Positions 8,007-16,549 of a stretch of DNA of 64,000 bases are shown piece by piece. The DNA comes from Bacillus sp. USDA818B3_A. Its GTDB lineage: Bacteria; Bacillota; Bacilli; Bacillales; Cytobacillaceae. The first letter of the stretch is position 1, and every line of letters begins with the position of its first letter. The stretch lies in the NCBI RefSeq assembly GCF_009928415.1, contig NZ_JAABNN010000022.1, positions 1 to 64,000 on the forward strand. The letters are read 5' to 3'. The position numbers were made by a program, and so were the translations under genes. The notes under the pieces were generated by a model. It was not told the DNA's origin. It ran no database searches and saw only the letters and a program-made list of their open reading frames with translations.

Positions 8007-9605
8007 ATGAAAATCAGCCAAATCACTGCTGATACTATACTCGTTTCGAATGTTATTTTTACAAGCACAGAAGACAAACCAATTTCAGGGTTTATTGCCA
8101 TTAAGGAAAACCAAATCATTGCTGTAGGAAATCAGGACGAACACAAGCAATGGGTTGGCCCGCAAACAAAGGTCTATGAGCTGGGAGACCGGCTGGTTAT
8201 GCCGGGAATCCATGACAATCACGTCTTTTTCACCGGATATATGTCGATGAACAGAGGCGTGGACTTATCTAGTGCCTCATCGGCTGAGGAGGCGTTAGCT
8301 TTATTAGCCGATCACTCGAAATACCTAGATGCTTCGCAAAATCTATATGGATTTGGCTGGGATAAAGAGGTATGGGGGCATGTGCCGGGGCGGGAGCTAT
8401 TGGATGAAGCATTCCCTGACAGAGCAGTCATTGCCATTAACTCAAACAAGAGCTATTGTTGGATGAATCAGCTCGCAATCGATAAATATCAATTTACTCC
8501 AGATAGCTGCAGTGCGGAATCAAGGGCACTTTTATTAAAAGAAATGCTTCAAGACCTGCAATTGGTCAAAGAGGAGTTCTTGGCCTTTTGTCAGCTTTTA
8601 GCATCTAGAGGTGTGACATCAATCAAAGATATTGGTTTTGACGAGTACGAACTGCTCCCGGTATTAACCGAATTAAATGAAGAGGGCCGGCTGCCGTTAC
8701 GCGTTCATTTCGTCCTAGAGCCTGTATTAGAGCCACTTAACACAGATGTTGGACAAGCATATAAGAATCAATATCAGGACGATCACCTCCGCTTTCAAGG
8801 CTACAAGATCATGGTGGATGGGGTGGTCGCTGACCATACGGGTGATATGCTTGAACCTTATGCAGACATGCCAGGTGTGCGGAACCTTCGGTTGATAAAT
8901 TATGAAAATATTGAAAATTCCGTTTTAAAGGCGGATAGCTATGGGTTAAAATGTTGTTTAACAGCTGAAGGAGATGCGGCGATTCGGCAGGCAGTGAGAA
9001 TTCTAGAAAAATGCCGCCAGGTTAACGGACCGCGTGATGCCAGGCATTCTATTAGTGATTTAGAGTATCCGCATCCGTATGATTTGAAACGGATGGGTGA
9101 ACTAGGTATTTTTGCAGAGGTTTATGCGCAAATTCTGCTGCTGAATCCTTCTTATCATAAGGCCTATATGGGTGAGGTGGTCGATAAGAAGTACGAAAAT
9201 CGCTTTTATAATTATAAGACGATGCTGGATGAAGGTATCACCGTAACTGCGGGGACGGACTTACCTTTATTTATGACGAGTGTTCCAGATTCGATTTATG
9301 CGACCTGCCAACGTTTATTTCCGGATGGTTCTCCTGAGGGCGGCTGGTTTCCGGAGCTGGGAATGCCGGTAGCTGAAATGTTGAAGGCTTGGACAATTAA
9401 CGGAGCGAAGCATCAGTTTATGGAGGACAAGACCGGTTCGATTGAAGTGGGGAAACTTGCTGATATTGCTGTCTATGATAGGAATCTATTTGAAACGTCT
9501 GCCCAGGAACTTAGGGATGCCAAAGTCGTACTGACAATGGCAGATGGAAAAGTTGTTTATGACCTTACTAAAGTAAAAGAACATTCGTTTCTTAGTTTCA
9601 GGTAA
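8007..9605 (+). CDS. Amidohydrolase superfamily protein (YtcJ-like), metal site degenerate
   Basis: 532 residues. The ATG at 8007 has GAAGGTG 6 nt upstream. It has the YtcJ/amidohydrolase_3 layout: N-terminal beta domain, PGIHDNHVFF after residue 66, GFGWD near 116-119, and AGTDLP near 415-420. Several metal-ligand positions expected of the family are changed: the H-x-H motif reads H72-V-F74, the usual HAxGD reads TAEGD (T319), and the usual IEH reads ISD (D351). The final aspartate (D418) is kept. It may use another metal arrangement or be non-hydrolytic. It shares the ATAACGTTAT operators with the frl genes and precedes the carrier gene by 41 bp, so a role in Amadori or N-substituted amino-acid use is inferred. 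Confidence 0.7.
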   Translation: MKISQITADTILVSNVIFTSTEDKPISGFIAIKENQIIAVGNQDEHKQWVGPQTKVYELGDRLVMPGIHDNHVFFTGYMSMNRGVDLSSASSAEEALALLADHSKYLDASQNLYGFGWDKEVWGHVPGRELLDEAFPDRAVIAINSNKSYCWMNQLAIDKYQFTPDSCSAESRALLLKEMLQDLQLVKEEFLAFCQLLASRGVTSIKDIGFDEYELLPVLTELNEEGRLPLRVHFVLEPVLEPLNTDVGQAYKNQYQDDHLRFQGYKIMVDGVVADHTGDMLEPYADMPGVRNLRLINYENIENSVLKADSYGLKCCLTAEGDAAIRQAVRILEKCRQVNGPRDARHSISDLEYPHPYDLKRMGELGIFAEVYAQILLLNPSYHKAYMGEVVDKKYENRFYNYKTMLDEGITVTAGTDLPLFMTSVPDSIYATCQRLFPDGSPEGGWFPELGMPVAEMLKAWTINGAKHQFMEDKTGSIEVGKLADIAVYDRNLFETSAQELRDAKVVLTMADGKVVYDLTKVKEHSFLSFR

Positions 9606-9623
9606 TACGTTATAAAACGTCAT
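9604..9623 (+). promoter_or_regulatory. Weaker ATAACGTTAT-type operator before the carrier gene
   Basis: AATACGTTATAAAACGTCAT matches the frlB operator at 16 of 20 positions and overlaps the amidohydrolase stop codon. It lies 23 bp before the carrier start, suggesting the carrier is also regulated on its own. Confidence 0.5.
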
Positions 9624-9646
9624 TTAAAGGGAAATGGGGAACCACA

Positions 9647-11101
9647 ATGGAAGCAGCCAAAAAATTGCAGCCAAAGGTTATCGAAAAGCGAAAAAAATGG
9701 GCATTGCCGCACAGTTACACTCTTATTTTTATTATTATTATTGCAGTTGCCCTTCTGACTTGGATTATTCCAAGCGGTCAATTTGACCGTAAAGAAGTGA
9801 CTGTAGATGGATCAGCACGAACGGTCATTGTCCCAGGAACCTTCCACACGATTTCCAAGGTTGGAGAAAATGGTGATTTACGGCAAGGATTATCAGGAAT
9901 CTTAAGTGCACCAATGGCTGGAGTAATAAATGCCGCAGATGTGGTCGCGTTTGTACTTATTGTCGGCGGAGCATTCGGAATTATTTTACAAACAGGTGCA
10001 ATTGACAGGGGACTGATTGCCCTTGCAAGGCGTATGAAGAATAAAGGAATTTTTGTCATTCCCATCTCTATGATCATCTTCAGTTTAGGTGGATCGACGT
10101 TCGGGATGAGTGAGGAGACGATTCCTCTTTACGCCATTTTTATTTCATTGATGTTTGTTTTAAAGTTTGACTCGATTACAGCTATTTTAATTTTATTTTT
10201 AGGCACACAAATTGGTTATGTTGGTTCCACCTTAAATCCGTTTTCCGTGCTCATCGCTCAGGGAGTTTCTGGGGTGGAAGGCAACCCGCAGTTATGGCTA
10301 AGGTTTATAGAATGGATCGTCTTTACTGGGGTATCGATTGGGTTTACAATGTGGTACGCAAATCGAGTGAGGAAGGACCCTAAGAAATCGGTGGTTTATA
10401 AAAACGACTTGGAAAACCGCGAACGTTTTATTAAAACGGATGGCGGTCGTGATATCGTCTTCTCAAGACGAGATAAATTGATTCTTTCAGGGTTTGTGGT
10501 TGCGCTTGGTTTAATTGTTTGGGGGATTCTTTCTAAAGGCTGGTACATGACGGAGATTGGTGCTGTATTTGTAGGATTAGGTCTCTTCTCCGGTGTTGTA
10601 GCGAAAATGAATCAAAAGGACTTAGCTGAAAACTTCGTTAAAGGCTGTGGTGAGTTTGTTTATGCCGCTGTCATTATTGGGCTGTCCCGCGGCATTTTAG
10701 TCCTTGCGGAAAATGGTATGATCATTGATACAATCTTAAATTCTCTTGCCAATATGATGGAAGGACTGCCGAAGTTTGCTTTTACGACCATTATGCTTAT
10801 CGCACATAATGTGATTACCTTCTTTGTCCCTTCCTCCTCTGGTGAGGCTGCTCTGACCATGCCGGTTATGGCGCCGTTGGCAGAGTTGGTTGGCATTAAT
10901 AGGGAAGCGGCCGTTACGGCTTATCAATTTGGTAATGGATTAACAAATCTAATCTCTCCAACTGGTGGTGTTCTTTTAGCTGGTCTAGCAATTGCACGAA
11001 TTAGTTTTGGACAGTGGATTAAATTAATCATGAAATTGTTCCCGGTTCTTTGGGTAATTGCTGCTGTCTTTGGAGCAATATCTGCTTATGTTGGGATGTA
11101 A
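9647..11101 (+). CDS. YfcC/DcuC-type membrane carrier
   Basis: 484 residues with about 12 membrane helices. It matches the YfcC family (PF03606-type, C4-dicarboxylate/arginine-ornithine carrier group): an N-terminal WIIPSGQFDR motif, GGSTFGMSEET near residues 145-155, and FVPSSSGEAALTMPVMAPL near 391-410. Such carriers move amino acids, peptides or dicarboxylates. There is no ABC transporter of the FrlONM type in this locus, so this gene is the candidate uptake route for the Amadori compound or the amidohydrolase substrate. A terminator follows. Confidence 0.8.
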   Translation: MEAAKKLQPKVIEKRKKWALPHSYTLIFIIIIAVALLTWIIPSGQFDRKEVTVDGSARTVIVPGTFHTISKVGENGDLRQGLSGILSAPMAGVINAADVVAFVLIVGGAFGIILQTGAIDRGLIALARRMKNKGIFVIPISMIIFSLGGSTFGMSEETIPLYAIFISLMFVLKFDSITAILILFLGTQIGYVGSTLNPFSVLIAQGVSGVEGNPQLWLRFIEWIVFTGVSIGFTMWYANRVRKDPKKSVVYKNDLENRERFIKTDGGRDIVFSRRDKLILSGFVVALGLIVWGILSKGWYMTEIGAVFVGLGLFSGVVAKMNQKDLAENFVKGCGEFVYAAVIIGLSRGILVLAENGMIIDTILNSLANMMEGLPKFAFTTIMLIAHNVITFFVPSSSGEAALTMPVMAPLAELVGINREAAVTAYQFGNGLTNLISPTGGVLLAGLAIARISFGQWIKLIMKLFPVLWVIAAVFGAISAYVGM

Positions 11102-11113
11102 TGAAATCTTTGA

Positions 11114-11137
11114 GAAGAAGTGCAGATGCACTTCTTC
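11114..11137 (+). terminator. Terminator of the frl-linked carrier unit
   Basis: GAAGAAGTGCA / TGCACTTCTTC with a 2-nt loop, followed by TTCTTTG. It lies 12 bp after the carrier stop codon. Confidence 0.7.
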
Positions 11138-11350
11138 TTCTTTGCTATTAAAGGCATGGATTATATTAATAGTTCTTTTTGTATAGGTGTATTTCTTATT
11201 CTAGGATAATTATACTATTTTGCTTATTTATAAATCAGTGCATAAATACTAGCGTTCTCTGAGCACATTTGTTGCTATTTCCACTATTTTTATATATTAT
11301 CAATTCGAGATATTTATTTTCAAGATTACTTAAAAGGAGATTTTAAATAA

Positions 11351-11980
11351 ATGAATGTATTAGTTATAAAAGCAAACAACCGTCCAGCTTCTGAAGCTGT
11401 GTCTAGTAAAATGTACGAGACTTTCATGGAGAACCTAGAAGGTGTGAACGTAACCACTTATGATGTATTTGCCGAAGATATGCCTTACTTTGGTCAGGAT
11501 CTATTCAACGCTTTCGGTAAATTACAATCTGGCGAAGAGTTAACTGATGTTGAACAGCGCATTGTAGCAGCAAAACAAAAAGCAATGGATGCACTATCTG
11601 CAGCAGATGTTGTCGTATTTGCATTCCCATTATGGAACTTAACCATCCCAGCAAAATTGCATACATTCTTCGATTATGTAGCTGGAGCAGGCTTCACTTT
11701 CAAATACACTGAAGCTGGTGCAGTGGGCTTGATGTCTGATAAAAAGGCGATTATCCTTTCTGCACGCGGCGGTGTTTACTCTACTCCTGAAGCAGCTCCT
11801 ATGGAAATGGCAGCTACTTATGTTAAAAATATGGCTGGCGGCTTATTCGGAATGGAAATCGTTGATGAAATCATCATCGAAGGCCATAACGCAGCTCCAG
11901 ACCAAGCGAAAGACATTATTGCTGCAGGCTTAGAAAAAGTGGCAGAAGCAGCAAAACGTTTATCAACAGTTAAAGCTTAA
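11351..11980 (+). CDS. azoR: FMN-dependent NADH-azoreductase
   Basis: 209 residues of flavodoxin-like fold, full length for AzoR/AcpD-type enzymes. The FPLWNLTIPAKLHTFFDYV segment (about residues 92-111) and the later SARGGVYS motif (137-144) match the FMN-binding parts of the family. These dimeric enzymes reduce quinones and azo compounds with NADH, giving resistance to thiol-specific and quinone stress. Ribosome binding site AAAAGGAG. Monocistronic, with a very strong terminator behind. Confidence 0.9.
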   Translation: MNVLVIKANNRPASEAVSSKMYETFMENLEGVNVTTYDVFAEDMPYFGQDLFNAFGKLQSGEELTDVEQRIVAAKQKAMDALSAADVVVFAFPLWNLTIPAKLHTFFDYVAGAGFTFKYTEAGAVGLMSDKKAIILSARGGVYSTPEAAPMEMAATYVKNMAGGLFGMEIVDEIIIEGHNAAPDQAKDIIAAGLEKVAEAAKRLSTVKA

Positions 11981-11997
11981 TATAGCTTAGATTCACT

Positions 11998-12035
11998 AGC
12001 ACCCTTTGTTTTCGAACAAAGGGTGCTTTTTTTTT
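11998..12035 (+). terminator. Strong terminator after azoR
   Basis: Perfect 13-bp stem AGCACCCTTTGTT / AACAAAGGGTGCT with a TTCG tetraloop and a run of nine T. Confidence 0.95.
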
Positions 12036-12173
12036 CATTCCAAAAATATTTCAATTAGAACTTCTATATTCAAAAATAATGCAATTATGATAAACCTGCC
12101 TTGTTTTAATGAGGTAGGTTTTTCCTTTGATATGGGAATAATTATGAAAAAGGGGTTTCGGAGGATTTTTAGT

Positions 12174-12620
12174 ATGGCTGAATTAAAATATTTAGAACCG
12201 ACTGAGCTGCTTGAAAAAATTTATTCCACGTTGTGCTCGGAATATGAAGATGCGGAACATTACAAAGATGAAAAGGATCAGAAGGAAATAGATGTCACGA
12301 AGAGCCGGTTAACGAAGAAAATTTTCAATGAGTTTGTGGTGGATGAAGAGTATTTTCTTACAATGGATTCGGAGTTGTTTAATGAGAGATACCATTTGTA
12401 TGAGGAGGATTTTTTAAGGCTAATCAAGCAATGCAGTGAGAACCGGGTTGAGTATGAGACGTTTATCCAGATTATTGATGATCTGATTGCCAGTGCAAAA
12501 TTTCGGCTCCATGCGTTTGAACAATTAACGGAGGAGATTCAAAAAATTCAAGTGGAGGATGCAGCGGAGGAGACGGTGACTGAGGAAGAAGAGGAATTAG
12601 AGCAAGAAGAGGAGGAATAG
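12174..12620 (+). CDS. Hypothetical acidic protein
   Basis: 148 residues. GGAGG at 12160-12164 decides the start at 12174; upstream in-frame ATGs lack a ribosome binding site. It is soluble and predominantly helical, with a C-terminal tail made almost only of Glu (from residue about 130). I do not recognise the family. The body has many Tyr, Glu and Lys residues, and no enzymatic motif is visible. The gene is flanked by terminators on both sides and so is transcribed alone. Confidence 0.7.
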   Translation: MAELKYLEPTELLEKIYSTLCSEYEDAEHYKDEKDQKEIDVTKSRLTKKIFNEFVVDEEYFLTMDSELFNERYHLYEEDFLRLIKQCSENRVEYETFIQIIDDLIASAKFRLHAFEQLTEEIQKIQVEDAAEETVTEEEEELEQEEEE

Positions 12621-12657
12621 CCGCTTCCACTTTTTATGGGTGGAGGCGGCCCTTTTT
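12620..12657 (+). terminator. Terminator after the acidic hypothetical gene
   Basis: GCCGCTTCCAC / GTGGAGGCGGC (one G-T pair), followed by TTTTT. The stem starts at the stop codon and ends 10 bp before the convergent phosphodiesterase gene. Confidence 0.85.
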
Positions 12658-12660
12658 CTG

Positions 12661-13497
12661 TTACTTCCGAGGGTCGACAAAGTCAGGATAGTCTGTGATA
12701 ATCGCGTCGACGTTCATATCAAATAGGAACTGTGCGGCTTCGTGGCTTCTTACAGTCCAAGAGGAGATCCCCATGCCAAGTCCATGAACTTTATCTACTA
12801 ACTCCTTTGAGACAATCCCATAGCTTGGATTAAAATAATCTGCGTATGTAGCGAACTCCTTCAATGCCGCATCTGTTGTATCTGCCTTTGAGGAGGTAAG
12901 GACACCCATAGGGACATCTGGTAGAAGCTGACTCATTTTTTTGACTGAATCAAAATTGAAGGATTGGACTATAATTTTATCATTCTGTGGTTTATCGAGA
13001 TTCCGCTTCTTTAGTTCTTCCACGACCATTTCTTCAATCCCAGGATAAAGCTCTGGTGATTTCATTTCTATTAAGATACCAATTTTCCCGTGGTACCGGT
13101 CGAGGACTTCTTCAAATGTCGGGATCTTTTCACCCTTGAATTGTTCCCCTTTAAAGCTTCCTGCATCAAGGTTCTCTAGTTGTTCAAAGGTTAGGTCTTT
13201 CACATTGCCAGTACCATCTGTGGTTCGGTTTACTGTTGTATCATGAATGATGACTAACCTTCCGTCTTTGCTGCGCTGGACATCGATTTCAATGTAGTCG
13301 GCTTTCATGTCGAGTGCTTTGTCAAAGGCTGCAATGGTGTTTTCTGGAGCATATCCGGAAGCTCCCCGGTGTGCAACCGTATCGATTTGTCTTTTTTCTC
13401 CTGTGGTCAGTTCAGAGGCGAATGCCTGCTGGAAGGGGCTGAACAAGAGGGTAAATGCAAAACCTGCTCCAAGTAATGTTTTCTTCATTTTCTTCAT
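12661..13497 (-). CDS. Secreted glycerophosphodiester phosphodiesterase
   Basis: 278 residues. Signal peptide at 1-27 (KKMKK, hydrophobic core, cleavage after AFA). The GDPD domain starts with VAHRGASGYAPENT (the catalytic HRG and the E of PENT), continues with YIEIDVQRSKDGRLVIIHD (the ExD metal ligands and catalytic His), and ends with AIITDYPD. Such enzymes release glycerol-3-phosphate from glycerophosphodiesters or teichoic-acid-related substrates outside the cell. It is GlpQ-like by function. No neighbouring glp genes are seen. Confidence 0.9.
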   Translation of the reverse strand: MKKMKKTLLGAGFAFTLLFSPFQQAFASELTTGEKRQIDTVAHRGASGYAPENTIAAFDKALDMKADYIEIDVQRSKDGRLVIIHDTTVNRTTDGTGNVKDLTFEQLENLDAGSFKGEQFKGEKIPTFEEVLDRYHGKIGILIEMKSPELYPGIEEMVVEELKKRNLDKPQNDKIIVQSFNFDSVKKMSQLLPDVPMGVLTSSKADTTDAALKEFATYADYFNPSYGIVSKELVDKVHGLGMGISSWTVRSHEAAQFLFDMNVDAIITDYPDFVDPRK

Positions 13498-13704
13498 CTC
13501 CCTGTTTAAGTTATGTACAAGGATAGTTTATAAAAGGATTATTAAGGGAGTTTTATATTCTTGTGTGGTTAAGGTTATAAGAATATAAAGAAAAAGGTTT
13601 AGATTTTCCTAGTTTTATTTACAGATAAAAAGGAATATATTACTATTTTCGGGAGATACCCTGCGTTTACTGTGGCAGAGCAGAGAGCACGCAGGGATTG
13701 CCGT

Positions 13705-13848
13705 TTATGCGCGTTCCCTCATTTTGTCCGGCAGGTTCTGGATCGACTGAACGACTAAATCAAGTTTCGATTCAATCCGATAAAGCAAATAAAGGGTCAC
13801 GACGATTGGGAATCCTACTTCGCTAATGAGAGGAATGATTTGCTCCAT
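13705..13848 (-). CDS. YvrJ family small protein
   Basis: 47 residues: MEQIIPLISEVGFPIVVTLY, then a charged helix ending in PDKMRERA. This is a classic YvrJ-family pattern (short hydrophobic segment plus amphipathic tail). The ribosome binding site AAAGGAGG is excellent. It is the last gene of a same-strand cluster with DUF2922 and DUF1659 proteins, an association also common in other Bacillales and usually near a small sigma-70 factor, as here (16918-17478). Function unknown. Confidence 0.8.
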   Translation of the reverse strand: MEQIIPLISEVGFPIVVTLYLLYRIESKLDLVVQSIQNLPDKMRERA

Positions 13849-13930
13849 TCTGAGTCCTCCTTTCTGTTTTAGGAATGATATAGATAGAAAAGGCCGGTTT
13901 CGCTACGAATCCGGCCTCCTTGTTACTCGT

Positions 13931-14047
13931 CCAGCTCCAGCGCCTAGCCCCTCGAGGTCATAAGTCACTCATGGAATGAAGGCAAAGAACGCCTTCTTTC
14001 CATGAGCGCCTTATGCTTGTCGGGGCTGTTCAAGGCGCTTGCGCTTT
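13931..14047. repeat. Bacillales intergenic repeat, copy 1
   Basis: Starts with CCAGCTCCAGCGCCTAGCCC and ends with CAAGGCGCTTGCGCTTTT. The ends are inverted repeats (AGCGCCT..AGCCCC with GGGGCT..AAGGCGCT), with an inner palindrome around GAAGGC/GCCTTC. Other copies lie at 16550-16912 (expanded) and 45021-45137. It sits right behind the DUF2922 stop codon and may be transcribed as a hairpin. Confidence 0.75.
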
Positions 14048-14050
14048 TGT

Positions 14051-14269
14051 TTAAACAAGTTCATAATCTGTTACGTTACGATCGACTACTCTTGCTCCTT
14101 TTGAGGACACTAACTTGCCACTCGCGGTCGTAAATACTTCAGCGGCAATAATTTGAGCCATTGATAACTTAACTACTTCCTCATCAATCGGTTCCTTTGG
14201 GTTATCAATCGAGATCCGGGCTGTCTTCCCAAACTCTGTTGCAAACTGCAATTCCAACGTCTTCGCCAT
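14051..14269 (-). CDS. DUF2922 family protein
   Basis: 72 residues, start MAKTLELQF after AAAAGGAGGTG. The sequence fits DUF2922: a small beta-rich domain with ITxxxP-like NPKEPIDEEVVKLSMAQIIAA and the closing AxVVDRNVTDYELV. No signal peptide. It is second in the DUF1659-DUF2922-YvrJ cluster. The function is not known for any member; the consistent gene neighbourhood suggests the three products act together. Confidence 0.8.
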   Translation of the reverse strand: MAKTLELQFATEFGKTARISIDNPKEPIDEEVVKLSMAQIIAAEVFTTASGKLVSSKGARVVDRNVTDYELV

Positions 14270-14326
14270 CTAAAATCACCTCCTTTTCCTTATGTTGATA
14301 GTACTAATGGTGCCTGTCACCATTTA

Positions 14327-14545
14327 TTAAGCTAGGATTTCAGAGCTGTCTGTGCGTTCTACTTTGTTCAGTGTGTCTGTGCATAGGGTGGATATTGCCT
14401 GGGCTGCCTGGAATAGCTGGTCAACGGTTGCCTCCTTTTTGATGTTGTTGAAGGTTCTTGATTTCAGGATGGGGTTGCCTTCGTTGTCGATACCTGCATC
14501 GAATACCAATCGAAGTTTTGTTCCTTCTAGTAATGCTTGTGCCAT
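14327..14545 (-). CDS. DUF1659 family protein
   Basis: 72 residues from the ATG at 14545, 8 nt behind AGGAGG; nearer in-frame GTG and ATG codons overlap the ribosome binding site. The sequence (LRLVFDAGIDNEGNPILKSR then TFNNIKK and DQLFQAAQAI) fits DUF1659. It is the first gene of the cluster with DUF2922 and YvrJ. A REP-like 13-mer (14309-14321) lies in the gap to the DUF2922 gene. Confidence 0.8.
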   Translation of the reverse strand: MAQALLEGTKLRLVFDAGIDNEGNPILKSRTFNNIKKEATVDQLFQAAQAISTLCTDTLNKVERTDSSEILA

Positions 14546-14791
14546 GTCCATCACCTCCTTTCGCCTTATATATATAGATGAAGAGGCAATAAGGACAGGC
14601 AGAGGGAAAATATATTTTGAGACTTTCCGGAAGTCCCTAATGCAGGTTCTGGCAAAGTTATATAAAACCTATGATGACCAGCAAATTCCTGCTAGAATAG
14701 TAGTAACTACAAGGTGATTTTTCCAGATAAGGATAAATAGAGTAATTGTTGATACATAAAATATTGAGTTATCTAAAAGGAGATCGATCAA

Positions 14792-16438
14792 GTGAATCGT
14801 TTGAAAAAGAGAATCCTATCTTCTGCCTTTGCTCTAGGGATGCTAAGTGCAGCTAGTTTTCTATTGCCTTCCACCTCTTATGCCCGAACTCCCTTAAACG
14901 TACCGCTAATCTCTCAATTACCAGAATTAAGAAATGGCTGTGAGGTTACTAGTTTAACCATGCTGCTTCGTTACAAAGGGATTAATGTTTCGAAAATGAC
15001 GCTGGCTAATCAAGTCAAAAAGGACGCGACCCCTTACCGGGTTTCCGGAAATACAACTTACTGGGGTAATCCGAACACTGGCTTCGTCGGGGACATTACC
15101 GGTCGTTCGAAAGGCTATGCTGTTTATCATGGCCCTGTCTATCAATTAGCTAACAAATATACGAATGCGATTGATTTAACTGGAAGCTCTTTTGATGTGA
15201 TCTCAAAACAATTAGACAGAGGAAAACCGATCTGGGTTATTTCTACTAGTACCTTTAATACGGTGCCGAGCAGTCAATGGAAAACCATTCAAACGCCTAA
15301 AGGGCCGCTTAGAATCACTTTCCATGAGCATAGTGTCCTGCTTACTGGTTATGACCAAAACTATGTCTACTTTAATGATCCGCTGGCCAATGTTAAAAAT
15401 CGTAAAATTTCCCGCTCGTCCTTTATTAGAGGATGGGAGCAATTTGGCAGACAAGCGATTACCTTGGGCTCATCAAAGGGTGTCCTAGATAAACCAGGTA
15501 CAGGTTCAACTATTAATGAAACTTACAATCTATCAGGATGGTTTTTAGATGAAAGTGGTGTAGCTAAGATTGAAGTAATGGTGGATGGAAAAGTAGTCGG
15601 CCGTGCTTCCTATGGTGACCCTAGAGCCGATGTGAAAAAGGCCTATCCGGAATACAATAATGGAAATGCAGGCTATCACTATAGCTTAGACACGAAACGA
15701 TTGAGTAATGGAAAACATACCATAACTGTTAGGGAAACAGGCAAAAATGGCTGGACCCAAACATCACCTGGCAAGGTAATCAACGTGGCAAATGCTAAAG
15801 GTGTATTGGATACTCCTGCCGCAAATGAAAAAGTTAAGGGGCAATATAACGTTAAAGGCTGGTATTTAGATGGAAGCGGCGTTTCTAAGATTGAAATTTT
15901 GGTAGATGGAAAGGTTACGGGCCAAGCTGTCTATGGTGATTTGAGATTAGATGTGAAAAAGGCATATCCTGCTTACAACAATGCCAATGCTGGTTATCAT
16001 TATGTGCTGGATACAAAGAAATTAGCAGATGGAGTCCATTCGATTACTGTTAGGGAAACTGGGAAGAATGGTCTGGTGTCAACGCTGTCCAAAAAGTCCT
16101 TTACGATTTCTAATATCAGGGGCAGTCTTGATCAGCCTGCACCGGGCAGTACTATCAGTGGAAGCAAAACGATCTCAGGCTGGTTTTTAGATGAAAACGG
16201 CATCTCTAAAGTTGAGGTATTGGTGGATGGAAAGTTGGTCGGGCAGGTGGTTTACGGTGATGTCCGGGGAGATGTCCTAAGGGCGTATCCTGAATTTCAT
16301 AATGGAAATGCTGGGTACCACTATGCAGTAGACACGAAGAGGTTTAGTAATGGCAAGCATACGATTACTATCAGGGAAACAGGAAAAACTGGCAGAGTGA
16401 CAACACTGCCAGGCAGAGTGGTAACGATAGCTAACTAA
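14792..16438 (+). CDS. Secreted C39-like cysteine peptidase with three long repeats
   Basis: 548 residues. It starts at GTG 14792, with AAAAGGAGAT 7 nt upstream. Signal peptide at about 1-31. The peptidase C39-like domain (about 36-225) has the putative catalytic Cys50 (NGCEVTS), His180 (EHSVLLTGYD) and Asp196 (YFNDPL). It is followed by three beta-rich repeats of about 107 residues (starting near 230, 337 and 443), each with SGWFLDESG-, VDGK.VG.-, NAGYHY..DTK- and HTIT.RETGK-type motifs. The repeats probably bind the envelope. Natural substrates are unknown. It lies on the opposite strand between the sigma factor and the DUF1659 cluster. Confidence 0.8.
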   Translation: MNRLKKRILSSAFALGMLSAASFLLPSTSYARTPLNVPLISQLPELRNGCEVTSLTMLLRYKGINVSKMTLANQVKKDATPYRVSGNTTYWGNPNTGFVGDITGRSKGYAVYHGPVYQLANKYTNAIDLTGSSFDVISKQLDRGKPIWVISTSTFNTVPSSQWKTIQTPKGPLRITFHEHSVLLTGYDQNYVYFNDPLANVKNRKISRSSFIRGWEQFGRQAITLGSSKGVLDKPGTGSTINETYNLSGWFLDESGVAKIEVMVDGKVVGRASYGDPRADVKKAYPEYNNGNAGYHYSLDTKRLSNGKHTITVRETGKNGWTQTSPGKVINVANAKGVLDTPAANEKVKGQYNVKGWYLDGSGVSKIEILVDGKVTGQAVYGDLRLDVKKAYPAYNNANAGYHYVLDTKKLADGVHSITVRETGKNGLVSTLSKKSFTISNIRGSLDQPAPGSTISGSKTISGWFLDENGISKVEVLVDGKLVGQVVYGDVRGDVLRAYPEFHNGNAGYHYAVDTKRFSNGKHTITIRETGKTGRVTTLPGRVVTIAN

Positions 16439-16549
16439 TTAAAGAAGAGGGTGGATTCAAGGAGAATCCAGCTTGAAATAAAGAGCTCTCGGTAGATAAG
16501 AACGGTTTATAACGATAAGAAATTCAATTCGAGAATTGGCCAGCTCCAG

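Noticed and set aside
12006-12173. N-terminal extension of the acidic hypothetical protein
   Set aside because: Runs through the azoR terminator hairpin and its T run and has no ribosome binding site; GGAGG favours 12174.
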